Shown: positions 21,015 through 31,994 of the stretch, piece after piece
Layout of the letters: every line of letters starts with the position of its first letter
Position numbering within the stretch: position 1 is the first letter of the stretch
Source of the DNA: Cercospora beticola
Lineage: Eukaryota; Ascomycota; Dothideomycetes; Mycosphaerellales; Mycosphaerellaceae
Direction of reading: 5' to 3'
DNA length: 64,000 nucleotides
NCBI RefSeq assembly: GCF_033473495.1
Contig: NC_088938.1
Span: forward strand, 3,906,001 to 3,970,000
Notes under the pieces: model-generated
Seen by the model: the letters and a program-made list of their open reading frames with translations, nothing else
Databases searched by the model: none
What the model was told of the DNA's origin: nothing
Translations under genes and position numbers: made by a program

Positions 21015-22162
21015 ATGATCGGGACTCCACGCTGTAAAGATTGCTTGCCCGTGGCAATACACGACGCTCCAGGCATCGGCATAGATCTTTCATTCTCATA
21101 TGCGTTTGTGCTCTGCGGGCCAGTCTTCTTGTAGACTTGCGCTGACCAAATAACAGTACGTCTAGTGTACGCTATTATGGTGGCGCGATCGCAGATGGAG
21201 CTGTGGTCGAGGCACCGCAGGAATACACGAGCCTTATGCTGCAGCTGTCCACAGCTCCGGAAGATCAAGCAACATATTCTTCGAGACTCCAAAGGCGATT
21301 GAACAAATTTCGAGGTCTACCTAGTACTCTCAACGTTGGCATCATTGGCAGCATGATTCGAAGAGTGAAACAAGAAACCGAAGCAAAGCTGAAGATCACC
21401 CTGGACCAAGCACACATAGTCGTCACTCATCCCCTCTTACCTGGTCTATCACACGAAGACATCGGCGACGCAATCGAATTCGCAGGCCTAAAGTCCTGGC
21501 TCCACAAACCCAACATTGACTCCATTCAGCCAAAAGTACTAATAGAAAGCCGAGCGACCTTTGGCGCAAATGGCTACAACCTCTGCTCAGGCTACACGAA
21601 CGTGCACATTTGTCAAGAAGAGAACTTGGAAGACATGACCTGGGAAACGGTATACTTCGTCTCGCTATCGCGTACTGTACTCTACACCACCATCGTCGGT
21701 TTGAACGCTCCGTTCACCACGCCATGGTCGCGTGAACACTCTGCTGTGCATCCTGAAGTCGGGACAGATATGATGGGAAACTATTCTTCCGAAGCAGATT
21801 ACTGGGATGCACTACAACAAAAACTCGTGCCTGAAGAGCGAGATACCGGGTACCCGATTTCTCTGGTCTTACTAGCTGGCGACTCCATCGAAATACCAGA
21901 AGCCCGTGAAGCTCTCATGAAGGCTTTGGGAGACCGTCTGGGGCCACCGTATACAGCAAGGACATCGAAGTTGAGGGCTTCGCTTGTGGCGTATGCTCCG
22001 CCAGTGTATGCGGCTGCGAGAGGAGCGGCGTTGTATGCTCGTTGGAGGCAGGAAGTTCCGTATGGGTGTGCTGAGGGCTTGGGATGTGAGTGGCAGAGAG
22101 AAGCGGACAGGAAGAGGATCAAGAGGGGGATTAATTTGAAGACGATGGTTTCTGAGTTGTGA
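21015..22162 (+). CDS. Hsp70-like (actin-fold ATPase) protein, fungal type
   Basis: Exons are 21015-21103 and 21157-22162, 364 residues. The intron is 53 nt with a GTTTGT donor, a GCTGACC branch and an ACAG acceptor. The short first exon encodes GIGIDLSFSYA, a phosphate-1-type loop of the actin/Hsp70 ATPase fold. Exon 2 continues SSVRYYGGAIADGAVVEAPQ. Near the C-terminus LVAYAPPVYAAARGAALYAR resembles the conserved ArGAAlyA helix of Hsp70-like proteins. No peptide-binding domain follows, and the ATPase core is shorter than in true Hsp70. It fits the expanded group of fungal Hsp70-like proteins of unknown role. The 5' end is the least certain part. A run of 17 G follows the stop directly. Confidence 0.6.
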
Positions 22163-22179
22163 GGGGGGGGGGGGGGGGG
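22163..22179 (+). repeat. 17-nt poly(G) tract
   Basis: An uninterrupted run of 17 guanines begins at the first base after the TGA of the Hsp70-like gene. On the transcript it could form G-quadruplex-like structure in the 3' UTR. Homopolymers of this length are also error-prone in assemblies, so the exact number is uncertain. Confidence 0.8.
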
Positions 22180-23166
22180 ATTCTTGGAAAAATAGTGTGG
22201 TTTTTAGTCAATACGAGCGACAGGATTGTAAGTGTCAGCAATTCGGCAGCCATGTCAATTGTTGCAGCTCCTTCCGTCAAAGAAATAATTGTGTGGACGG
22301 CGCCTTCGGCGGCTCTCAAACAATTCCAACATGACAAAATTTCTCCGACTCCATATCAAACTCGCTACACGTTCTCCTCGTCCTCATTATCATCCCAGCG
22401 CTCGCCACATTGCTCAATATATTCCAATCTGTCCCCAACCGCCTCTTCGCAATGCCACACGGAGGCTCCGCTTCCTACCGGCGCTAATTGTCACCTATCA
22501 CTTACGTTACGACGGAATGGAATCAAAGCTTCGCGTTCATTTATATCTAACCTACAAGGATCAATATGTATATCCAGTACCGCCACCTCAACAACGCCGA
22601 ACTCTTCCGCCAGACGGGTTCTCGGGCCCGGCTCCAGAGAATTCCAATTTCGTCTATTCCTTGTCCCGTCTGCTTCCTCCACTATGTTGCGTTATCTGCG
22701 GGAGCGACATCATTTGTTGCTCTCAAGTGATGAGATATCGATCGCATCTGCAAGCCTCGATTCCTGTGAGCATGCTGTGGTGGGCCTGAGCTCCAGCCGG
22801 GAAATCTCTCCCATGCGAGCAATTGCCACGAATTCATTATGATGAGGATTCTGTTTCTCATGCTGTGACACAGCAGCCAGCAGGGAGCAAGCGAGCGAGC
22901 CGCGAGGGATCTTGTCGCCCTGCGGATGGGAATGGAAAGACTTTCCACGCGCGAAAAATCCACACACCTGCTCCTACAGTGTTTGCTCTTTCACATCTCT
23001 GCCAGCAAGCAATATTTTCATCCTCGTAAAGAAAGAACTTCAGAAGCCTTCATGGCAATCCGTTTGTCTTCTCATTACATGTCTATGAACATCTAGCGTA
23101 AAAAGGTGCATTCGGTAGCACATACGACGTGCCTCGTCTTTCTGGCCTCAGCACTGGTTTCCTCCT
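22180..23166. other. Intergenic; one weak open frame
   Basis: The region lies between convergent genes. A plus-strand frame from the ATG at 22331 to 22789 (152 codons, start MTKFLRLHIKL) stays open, but a second frame over the same bases is equally long and serine-rich. No family is recognised, so I do not call a gene here. Confidence 0.3.
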
Positions 23167-24564
23167 CTACTTCATCGTGACCAACTCCTCCGCACTTGTT
23201 GGATGAATCGCAACACAACGATCAAAGTCCGCCTTTGTAGCACCCATCTTGATCGCCACGCCAAATCCTTGCAGAATCTCATCACTGCCAGCACCCAAAA
23301 TGTGCAAACCGACGACCTTCTCATCTTTCCCTTGACAGATGATCTTGTAAGATGTGGGACCCTTATCCTCTGGCTCCATCATAGAGTAATACATAGCCGT
23401 AAAACTCGCCTGGTAGATCTTAATATCATCATCACCATACTTCTCCCTCGCCTGAGGTTCTGTCAGACCGACAGTTCCAACGACAGGGTGCGAGAAGACA
23501 ACAGATGGAATGTTATCGTATTCGAGTTTGGCGTCGGCTTTCCCGCCGAAGAGACGGTCGGAGAGACGACGTCCTGCCGCGATGGCGACGGGTGTGAGTT
23601 CGAAGTTCTTGTCGCAGACATCTCCTAGGGCGAAGATGTGGTCCACATTGGTGTTTTGGTACTCGTCAACGGGGATGTGCTTCTTTTCGTTCAGTTTCAC
23701 GCCTGTAGCGTCGATGTTGAGTTTCTCCAATTCGGGACTTCGGCCGATAGCCCAGAGCACGGTGTCGACATCTAGGATCCCATCGCCGTTCTCATCGGTG
23801 TATGTGAGGCGTTTGCCGCCGGTCTGTAGGTCCTCAAGCTTCGTCTGCTTGGAGTTCTTGTGCAAGTGAATTCCTTGTCGCTCATACTCTGCCACAACCT
23901 TCTCCTGAATCATCGGATCGAACGTTCGCAGGAACTTGTCATGTCGAATGAACAAGTGCGTCTCCGTTCCCAAAGCGTGGAACATGCCTGCCATCTCGAC
24001 TGCAATGTATCCAGCTCCCACAACGGCCACTTTCTTAGGCTGCTGTGGCAGCTCAAAAAATCCATCTGACGTAATTCCGTGCTCTGCACCCTCAATGTCT
24101 GGGTAGTTTGGGTGTCCTCCCACTGCAATCAGAATCTTCTTCGCCTTGATCTCCACCTCACTCTCATCATCCAATGCCACTTTCACTGTGTGCGGGTCCT
24201 TGAATGTCGCCGTGCCGTGCAAGTATTCCACTTTATCATTCTTGAGATTCTTCTCGTAGATGCCATTCAGACGTTTGATGTATGCTGCTCGTTTTTGCGT
24301 GAAACGCGGCCAGTCGAAAGGAGCAGTCTGCTCGACGCTGAAACCATAATTGTGGGACTCTTTGATCTGCTCAGCCAATGCTGCAGCATTCCAGGTGACC
24401 TTCTTGGGTACACATCCCACGTTCACACAAGTTCCACCGAGGCGTTTGTTCTCTACTGCGATGGTTTTAGCACCGTAGAGGCCTGAGGCGCGTCGTGCTG
24501 AGGCGAGACCACCGGAGCCGCCACCGATGACGAGGTAGTCGCACTCTTTGGAGATGGGCGCCAT
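23167..24564 (-). CDS. GLR1: Glutathione reductase
   Basis: It reduces glutathione disulfide with NADPH, keeping the cytosolic and mitochondrial thiol pool reduced. From the ATG at 24564 the protein is 465 residues in one exon, the usual length of the cytosolic form. It has the FAD-binding [16 protein letters not shown], the redox-active disulfide [13 protein letters not shown], the NADPH-binding [15 protein letters not shown], a second FAD motif in HIFALGDV, and the dimer-partner active-site IHPTSAEE near the end. The frame upstream of the ATG is open and reads as a mitochondrial presequence (separate entry), which suggests dual targeting. Confidence 0.95.
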   Translation of the reverse strand: MAPISKECDYLVIGGGSGGLASARRASGLYGAKTIAVENKRLGGTCVNVGCVPKKVTWNAAALAEQIKESHNYGFSVEQTAPFDWPRFTQKRAAYIKRLNGIYEKNLKNDKVEYLHGTATFKDPHTVKVALDDESEVEIKAKKILIAVGGHPNYPDIEGAEHGITSDGFFELPQQPKKVAVVGAGYIAVEMAGMFHALGTETHLFIRHDKFLRTFDPMIQEKVVAEYERQGIHLHKNSKQTKLEDLQTGGKRLTYTDENGDGILDVDTVLWAIGRSPELEKLNIDATGVKLNEKKHIPVDEYQNTNVDHIFALGDVCDKNFELTPVAIAAGRRLSDRLFGGKADAKLEYDNIPSVVFSHPVVGTVGLTEPQAREKYGDDDIKIYQASFTAMYYSMMEPEDKGPTSYKIICQGKDEKVVGLHILGAGSDEILQGFGVAIKMGATKADFDRCVAIHPTSAEELVTMK

Positions 24565-24759
24565 GGTGGGGTTGGCGGTGGTGAAGTGGCGGGTGAGGGA
24601 GGACAATCGGTTGCTGGAATTGGAAGCCGTGGTGAGGAAGGACCTGCTGGCTGAGGCGTAGAGGCGGAGGGGAGTTGGTGAAGACACTTTGGCGGAGGTT
24701 GGAGGGGTCGAGAGGGAGGTGAGGTAGCGTGTAGTGGTAATAGTTATGCAGATGACGTT
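24565..24759 (-). other. Open, ATG-less 5' extension of GLR1 resembling a mitochondrial presequence
   Basis: In frame with GLR1 there are 65 sense codons between a TAG (24762-24760) and the GLR1 ATG. They contain no ATG, but the last 40 read as a typical matrix-targeting sequence: [15 protein letters not shown] and [12 protein letters not shown], rich in Ser, Arg and Thr and free of acidic residues. Either a non-AUG start produces a mitochondrial form, or an upstream exon is spliced in. The base pattern CAG-TAG at the 5' edge could be a splice acceptor. Confidence 0.5.
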
Positions 24760-24762
24760 CTA

Positions 24763-26142
24763 CTGCATCGAGGGATCGTGGTGCTTTCCAGCAGCTCTGC
24801 AGAAGAGTGAGACAGTGGTATACGGAGCGCGTGCTTTTGCCGGGAGATCGGTGATGCTTGGCCGTATCGTGTCTGTCCTCTTCACATGCAGCGTGGCGCA
24901 CAATTGGTAATTTTGATGTTGTTTTGGGCGTGTATTTGCTTCCGTTGCTTACGGATGAGCTCAAATTTGTCGCCCATGTCATCATCGCCTCGGCTTTGCA
25001 CTTCACCCGCTGACAAAACCTCACAGCTCGAACGACTTCCATCCAGCAACGCTGCCATCTCACATCTTCGCTAAACGTGCAGCACAATCCACTCGTGGTG
25101 GATCGTCGTCGTATGCAAATACGGCTCAGCCGAACTCTATCACCGGAGATGTCTTATGCAAAATACGCTGCATGTACGAATACTCGGCATCTGCCAAGAC
25201 CGAGCGCGACGGCAAGCAAAGTATATGTCATGGCGAAACTCTAATCGGCCGTGGCTCCGCTGGCCAGACAAGGCTGAAGATCAGATCAGCAGCCCTACGA
25301 TGAGGAAGCGAAGCCAAGGTCTGCTGAACGAACGAGCGTGCCGAGAACCCGCCATGCGTGCCTGAGTCTTGGACATCTGGGCACTTGCTATGCTCCTTTT
25401 ATTGCTGGGCAGCTGAATACCAATGCCCGGGCAGAACTTATCAAATGCTGTTGTGAATAAATGCGGGATCAGAGTGTGTTGTCAGAGTTGTGTCATGACT
25501 ATGCAATTCAGCTTCTCACTATGGTACGATCGTAAACACTGGTATCATTTCGCCATCAAAAATAAATCCTCCCAGAATATGCTTCGCAAATGACCTCCGA
25601 TTCTTCTTCAGACCAGATCATCATGATATAGAACGCCGTCAATGCGTATAGAGTACTTTGCCCCTCATCCCATCAGCTTGCGGGTTGTAGAGCAGGTAAG
25701 AGCTGGAGTCCAGCTCCAGTCCTCCTTACTCTTACTATTGTTGATGTCATTCTCGGAGTCCTCGTTGTGCTGTGTCCGCTCTCGATCTTCTCCCTCTTCT
25801 CTGCGATAGTGTCCTGTTGCTCCGTGTAGTCAAATTTCTTCTCCTTTTATTTATTTTCCATGCTACTGCAATGATCCACGTCCATCCCAAGTAACTCTCT
25901 ATTCGATCCTTCTCTTTGACTTTTGAGATCTTTTCCGGTATGCCGCGGAAGCTGATGCCCGCTCCCCAGCTGTAGATTGACCGATGAAGAGCATTGTTCC
26001 TTTCATTTCCTTCCAGCTTCCGCTGTACTCCAGCACACGCCGGCTCGGTGGTGGACTTGCCGCTCAAGCCAGGGGTCCTCACTCGCAACGTGGCAGGCAA
26101 TTTCGATGTCCAGAATACCTCAATAGACCTTGAGCATCTCCC
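24763..26142. other. Intergenic, no gene seen
   Basis: About 1.4 kb between two minus-strand genes, expected to hold the GLR1 promoter and the 3' UTR of the transcription-factor gene. A minus-strand open frame overlapping the GLR1 5' end is a shadow in another frame. Confidence 0.45.
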
Positions 26143-28541
26143 TCAACCCCAACTCCAAGCGTCCATATCTCCCATATGGTGGTCCTGCCCAGGATCGCTG
26201 TGATGTCGATTGTCCATGACCGTTTGAGATGCTCCTGTACCGCCATACATGGCCCAGTTGTGAACTTGTTGCCCGCCCGATCCAGAAAATTCACCCAGGC
26301 CAAGATCTTGCTGAGCGATTGGCATGACCTGCGTCGGGAAAGGTGTCCAGAACGCTGCCTGTGCTGTTCGCTCGTCGAGAGGCGTGGTCGGGTCAGAATA
26401 GAAGAATGGAACCGATGTCGGGCCCTGCTGTTGAGGCGGCAGGAAAGGAGACTCTCTGTGAGGTGTTGCAGAGGGTGCAATGCTCGCACTGTCGCCCGAG
26501 CGAGTGCGCTGAGATCCGCCTGATAATTCTCGTGGTATGCTCGCGGCGAAGAATGAACTCGGTGGGGGTGAAGCTGTGCCACTGCCCATTCGATAGACTG
26601 CAATCGCGGCCGCGGCTTCAGGAAGAGCAATATTCCATTTGCTGGAAAGTGCCAGAATGATTTCTGCTGCTCGCGCTGCGAATTTGTGATTCACCGACAT
26701 CGACTCCAGGTCATGCAGCGCTTGCGATAAATGGTTGGCTGCTTGTTCGGACGGAAGGTTGAGAAGGTGGATCGTCGAAGCGGAGAGCAGCAGGCTGGTA
26801 ACGGCGAGGGTAACACGGCGAAGACCGTACATTGCACGCAGCGCGTTCATGAGCGCTGATATTTCGTTCGCGCAAAACGTGCAGGTGTCGCGGGGGTAAA
26901 GATTTGCGGCGCGCAGGTCGAGTCTGATGTACGGTCGGAACAGACTGGCATTGTCAGCACCCAACAAGATCTGCCTGACGAAGTGGTTAGATACTCACTG
27001 AAGTATACAGCCATAGTAGTACATGTGTAGCACAAGCACGTGAGGAAGTGACGTGTTCTCCAGACGAAAGCAGTCTGGCAGATTCTGATACCACGCTTGG
27101 TATTGCGCGTACGTCGCGGCGAGTTTTCGGCTGGTGAAGCGTTCTCGTGGGGCGTAGAAGGTGTTGACCATGTCGCTGGCAAGCTCTGAAAGTTTGCTGA
27201 GCTGGTCCTTGAACAGCATTGTTCGTGCAGGTTGCTCAGCGCTCGCGCTCAGAGGGAGATTCGTGTCCTCGTACGGTCGCCAAGTCATGGTCTCGGATCG
27301 GACATTTGCGGCGGGCGTGTCGATGTCTGCCGCGGAGCGAGGTAGCTGCGAAAGTCGGCCAAAGGCCACGGAGCATGTTCTGGATTCTGTCAATTTGAGT
27401 GGCCATGTTGAGCATTGGTTTGATACTAACGTTTCCAAGTTGAACACGGCCCAAAATGTGACTTTTCGCACCTCGGCCTCGCGCTCTCTCATCCCATCTT
27501 TGATGACCGACAGATGGAGTCCGAGCTCGAGCGCCATGCGCACACACCGTCCTGCCAGCCGGTAGCCATCGCTGTCTCGCCCAGCCGATGTCTCTCGCAG
27601 GCTCATTATGCCCAGGGCTTGCACTGTTGTTAGCGTTGAGGTCTCGTTGCTGTCGAGCAGGCGTTTCGCTTCTGCATAAAAGTGGTCGCCTGCTGTTGAT
27701 GGGTTGCTGGGGTCTGTACGAGCCAGCGCCCGGTCAGAGTAGTGACAGGCAAAGGCCAGAACAGCGTTGACTAACAGCGCGCTGCAGTAATCGGTCCTTC
27801 CTCGACTCATATCGTGTGTAAAGTGATCCCAGCACAGGAACGTGTAGAATGGATGAATCCAGCACTGGTATAAACTCATCAGATGTTCGATAAACTCTGC
27901 ATCGTGAGGTATTCGCAGCCATTGACCGCTCTGTTCGGGTATCGACGAAACGCTTCCCCTGTGGGATTGCTCTCCAGAGTTATCGCGGGAGAGCGAGGGT
28001 GGTACTGTAGAGGTTGCGCTCGTAGGCGTCGTGATTTGCTGCGCAAAGTCTGCCTCCAAAGTCTGTTGAGCGTAGCTATGTGGAAGTCGTACATTGCTTC
28101 GTAAGGAATCGGCCAGTACGTTGGGATTTGTATCGCTCCGAAGATTGTGGAGTAATGCAATGGCCTCATTCTCTGGCAAGCTCCTCAGAGATGCGACAAT
28201 CACATCCAGAGCATCGTTCTGTTGCTGTAAAGATTGAATGTCACGCTTGAGTGCACCTTTTCGCCGGTGATCCGAATCCGCATCGTAGCTGCACTCCGTT
28301 CGGTATACTGCAATGCACGTCGAGCAAGCCGGGACGTTGCCGTCGCACTGCAGAATCGTCAGCCAATATGGCACCTACCAATCTGCATTTCCCAATACCA
28401 GCAACTCACCTTGCTTTTGCGTTTTCGACACGGGATACATGCTGATGAAACTGCCTTCCTCTTTCCGCCTTTGCCGTCTCCAATATCACTGCTCTCTGAG
28501 CTCAACGGTTCGTTCTTTGGTCGTATTGGTCGCGGAGGCAT
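26143..28541 (-). CDS. Zn(II)2Cys6 transcription factor, NIT4/NirA-like
   Basis: Exons are 28541-28410, 28347-27431, 27379-26999 and 26944-26143, totalling 2,232 nt and 743 residues with all phases consistent. The zinc cluster spans residues 35-63 with spacing Cys-2-Cys-6-Cys-6-Cys-2-Cys-7-Cys (ACIPCRKRKSK, then CDGNVPACSTC across intron 1). It is followed by SDHRRKG and a short coiled coil, the arrangement found in Neurospora NIT4 and Aspergillus NirA. The middle holds the fungal-specific transcription factor domain (FTHDMSRGR, MALELGLHLS, SVAFGRLSQLPRSAADIDTP). The tail is Gln/Gly/Ser-rich and ends GDMDAWSWG, likely an activation region. Intron 2 is 51 nt and in frame, so it is easy to miss. 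A role in nitrate or other nitrogen regulation is inferred from the zinc-cluster similarity only, since many NirA-like paralogues have other targets. Confidence 0.88.
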
Positions 28542-29903
28542 GTCAGCCCTCTCATTAGTATCGACGACTGGGCGTCTTCATAGGTAGTGTGGTTGTGGTA
28601 AGAACAAAGTTAAGATCGGAAGAGAACCAACGGGTTGTGCAGTGCAGTGTGGCTCGGGTCTGATGGAAACTTCGGGACAAGAACAACTATGCAGTTAGCA
28701 GGGTATGGATTTGTGGCTCACGTTGCTATGTGTACGGGCTGCCGGTACTGCACTATTATTATTCTTCTATGAGTGCCGCCACAGCCTGAGCCAGGGCCAA
28801 GGAGCTTGACAAGGCACACCGATCTGCACATCGAGCAGGCTCGAGTGCCTGCCGCTTCTTGTGGCATCGCGGCCCGCTTGGCGGTCATTGCAGGAGGCCG
28901 GAATGGGTCATGGCGGGGGCCTCGTAGGTTGGTCTAGTAGCGCTTGTGAAGTGACGGACCAGAAGCCTGCAGAAGGACCCTGAGAAGAGCTTAACTGTCG
29001 GCTGCCACGGCACGCGGATGCTGGAACTATTGGCGTCTGCTGTCGTGTGGCGATCCCTCACCTACGTTTGGACACTTGGTGCTCTTGGCTTCGTGGGCCC
29101 AGCATGATCCAATGGAATGGCCTTCGATTTGGCGACGCTGCAGAGGACCAGCAGCGCCGAGCATTTACCAGAGCATTCCGCAGCTCGTGTCCACTTGCAA
29201 CGTCCAGGTCGGCTCTCTAGCGGTTGCTGAACGCGCCACACGTACTGCCACAGACTGGCCAGGGTGGAAAGCTTAGTTCGACGTGCATGATGACGGGGGT
29301 CGTTCCTGATGTTATGACGGCATTCGGCAAATCCTCCAGCTTGCCGACTCCCAACGACCTCGAGCGAAATCTGTCCACAGCGACTCAAGCGAAGGGAACT
29401 GGCAGCGGTGTCGTCCGACTACGTGTATCTGGCGTGATCTCGCTTGGCGAACATGACAACGCCGAGAGCCATTGACAATATATTGCTTGGCGGGTGAAAG
29501 AGTGAAGATGATGGTCGGGCAGGTTTCCGGAAACGATGTTCCCCAGGAAGCTGCGACACAAATGCCAAGTAGCGTTAAGACCGAGCGATCCTTCCCTTCC
29601 TCGCATTTTGTCAGCGCGCGGTCGGGCTCTGGCGCTTCCGGCGAACTTCACAACAACCTCACGTTCGGATCTCTCCACAGCATTCACGACTGCTGACAAT
29701 TTACCATCCGCATTGCGCGGACAACTGGTTTGCCACCCACCGCTCGGATGCGGTGTTCGTACCGCGTACTACAAGACGGCCTCGCATATCTACGCGCTGG
29801 GCGAAGAGTCTCGGCATGCTCGCCTAGCCCTTCCCACCAAGCTTTCCATACGCAAGCTGACACGTGCACAGAATCCTCTGCAAAGTGATATCGCGACGTT
29901 TGC
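28542..29903. other. Region upstream of the TF gene with scattered open frames
   Basis: It holds the transcription-factor promoter. Between about 29.06 and 29.87 kb several plus-strand frames of 40-80 codons follow one another with fungal-like codon choice (for example one ending GEHDNAESH and one ending LHSIHDC). They change frame repeatedly. They may be upstream exons, or decayed exons, of the candidate gene at 29.9-30.5 kb. I could not assemble them. Confidence 0.3.
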
Positions 29904-30494
29904 ATGCTCGATTCAGAGGGACCTCTTGGTACAACGCCTTGGGAACAATTCGACACGTGGAGCCCAGTACTTCAATGGCTTCTTGCGCTAGCTGAACAAA
30001 TTGCTGCCCGTCGAAGACGGCATCCTGCGCTACTGTGTGGTACGTGGTCACGGTGGCTTTACAGCGCCAGCCCTACATGCACAATTGACTTCACTCCGCC
30101 TCCAGGCTAAGGCCAAAGCCTCGAAGGCAATGACAAGCTTTTCCTTCCAGAAGAGTTGATGAGCTCTGGTCCTCGGCACAGACTGCGCTTCCAGGAGTTC
30201 TTGCGCCTGCTGAAGCGCCTACTTACAGCTTTACCGACCGAGACTGTCGATGCCGAACGCTATCTCGATCGACATCCACATTTCGAGCACTGCTTAAATT
30301 CGCGTGGCATTCTGGCCAATCCTGAAGGTATTGAGAGCCATGCGCGATCGAGTGTGAACGCCTTACCGCGTTTCTGGTTCTCGCGTGTTGGAATCATTGG
30401 CATGCTCGGCCCTGTAGCGAAGAGCTTAGCACCAACTTTACGACATCATACTAAGCTGGGCAAAGCAGAGCCGAGCACAGCACCACGCGGATGA
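29904..30494 (+). CDS. Candidate gene of unknown function (two 3' exons, 5' end unresolved)
   Basis: Two open segments in the same frame, 29904-30039 and 30151-30494, are separated by a TAA. A 111-nt intron with GTACGT donor and a pyrimidine-rich TTTTCCTTCCAG acceptor removes the TAA and joins the frames in the correct phase, giving 159 residues ending TAPRG. The second exon reads like ordinary soluble protein (LRFQEFLRLLKRLLTALP, YLDRHPHFEHCL, NALPRFWFSRVGIIG) with good codon choice. The frame opens at a TGA 15 bp before the ATG used, so a further upstream exon is likely. No family is recognised. It is divergent from the zinc-cluster factor and convergent with the hydrolase. It could also be a decayed gene. 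Confidence 0.35.
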
Positions 30495-30893
30495 CGCGAC
30501 TTCTGGTCACATGAACATTCAAGCCCTGGTGCTTACGTATCCGGTCAACTCACCCGTAAGTCGGCCTTGATAATGCGACCAATCGGCCACGGTGGCAATC
30601 GAAACTCCAACTTCACTCATGTCGGGCCACATGTTGGCATGTGATGATGGAATGGTCTCGAACATTCGATCAGTTCAACAGCCCTCACAGGTCGAAACTT
30701 GCCAACAGATTTCTATCCGCCCCATTCCTCGTGTGAAATAAACATGCATCCCTTGAACAAAATCATGCTTCGTCTGCGAACAACTGTCCTCGACCGTAAC
30801 GAGAGAAGTCGACCAGATGCCGATAGACGGGGCTGTGCACTAGCCACAGCACCCCGGACACAACCATGACCACCTCTTTACCGGGATCCTGGA
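30495..30893. other. Intergenic, no gene seen
   Basis: 399 bp between the candidate plus-strand gene and the minus-strand hydrolase. Both 3' ends should fall here. Confidence 0.45.
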
Positions 30894-31994
30894 TCACGAG
30901 ACCTGCTTCAACCATGACAGCAAAGTTTCGGCAGCGATGTCTGTCTGGACGTCGTTCTGCACATGATGTCCAGCATCCTCAATCAACACAACTCGCACGC
31001 CACCCTTGCTTTCACAGACAGCACCACTAACTTCTGCCAGCTCGCCTGAAAACCCCGCATCGACAGAGGCTCCTTGGCTCTCGCGCATTTTCTTAAGTCC
31101 TTCTCGATACTCGGTCGCAACACGCCTGATCACCCTCATATCGAACAGCATATCCTGGAGTCCCACTAGCACACAAACGGCATCCCGCTCAAATGCATTT
31201 CTCGAAAGTTCGATATTGCGCAAGATATAAGACACTCCAAGCCAGGTGTTCTTGCCCATCAGCCAGCCCACGAAGCTGCCAAACATCGCCACCGGCCATC
31301 CCATTGACTCATACCAAGGTATCCACCGCATGAAGCTCAGAATTTCCTGCTGGGGGTACTTGCGGCCGAAGAACGCACCATGCACAAGGTCAGGCGTACT
31401 AAGAGGAGACGTTGGATGCCCGAAGTGGAGCATACTTCTCAACGGGAAGAATGGATCATGCTTGAACCAGTTCCAATACATGTCTAGCATCCCGAAGTGT
31501 GGAATCGCGCCAACTAGACACAAAGCATGGGCAGTGACTAAATTTTTTGCCAGACAGTACTGCGAGAGCCCGCCGCCCGAGGAATGTCCCACGAGGACAA
31601 GCTTGCCACCTTCGTTATCGCTCTCCGCCCAATTCACGCAAGCTGTCAAGTCACTCGCGATGGCATTGAGAGAAGTCCGGAATACCATATCGAGGTACGA
31701 AACAGCGAAGCTCGCTCCATGGTTCCGGGCGCTGTACGCGTACAACCGGCCAGGGTAGTTGTTTTCGAAAAGATAATTCATCCACTCGAGCCATACTCCC
31801 GCTGAGCCATATCCACCATGGACGAAGAAGACTCCAGACTTGGCTGCTTGGCCTGACTTCGGCTCACATACGAGAAGTTCCAGGTCGCCGGATTCGGTTT
31901 GCACAAATTCTCTTTTGATATGAGGTGGAAGTGGCCGGGCTTGAGGAGCTTGCGTGGACCAGCGAAGGTGGCCCAAGGTTCGGATGGCTTGCAT
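30894..31994 (-). CDS. Alpha/beta hydrolase
   Basis: Single exon, 366 residues. The oxyanion motif FFVHGGYGSAGVW lies near residues 56-68. The nucleophile elbow is LVLVGHSSGGGLSQ with Ser138 in Gly-x-Ser-x-Gly. A likely acid residue sits in VLVGLQDMLFD, and the catalytic His in EDAGHHVQNDV near the C-terminus, where the triad order Ser-Asp-His is as expected. The N-terminus is short and basic (MQAIRTLGHLRWSTQA), which could be a weak organelle signal. A cap region between about 165 and 270 is Trp- and Phe-rich (FMRWIPWYESMGWPVAMFGSF), suggesting a hydrophobic or membrane-associated substrate. The substrate cannot be told from sequence. Confidence 0.88.
   Translation of the reverse strand: MQAIRTLGHLRWSTQAPQARPLPPHIKREFVQTESGDLELLVCEPKSGQAAKSGVFFVHGGYGSAGVWLEWMNYLFENNYPGRLYAYSARNHGASFAVSYLDMVFRTSLNAIASDLTACVNWAESDNEGGKLVLVGHSSGGGLSQYCLAKNLVTAHALCLVGAIPHFGMLDMYWNWFKHDPFFPLRSMLHFGHPTSPLSTPDLVHGAFFGRKYPQQEILSFMRWIPWYESMGWPVAMFGSFVGWLMGKNTWLGVSYILRNIELSRNAFERDAVCVLVGLQDMLFDMRVIRRVATEYREGLKKMRESQGASVDAGFSGELAEVSGAVCESKGGVRVVLIEDAGHHVQNDVQTDIAAETLLSWLKQVS

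Noticed and set aside
22331..22789. 152-codon plus-strand frame between the Hsp70-like gene and GLR1
   Set aside because: A competing frame over the same bases is equally long, and no family signature or splice structure is seen.
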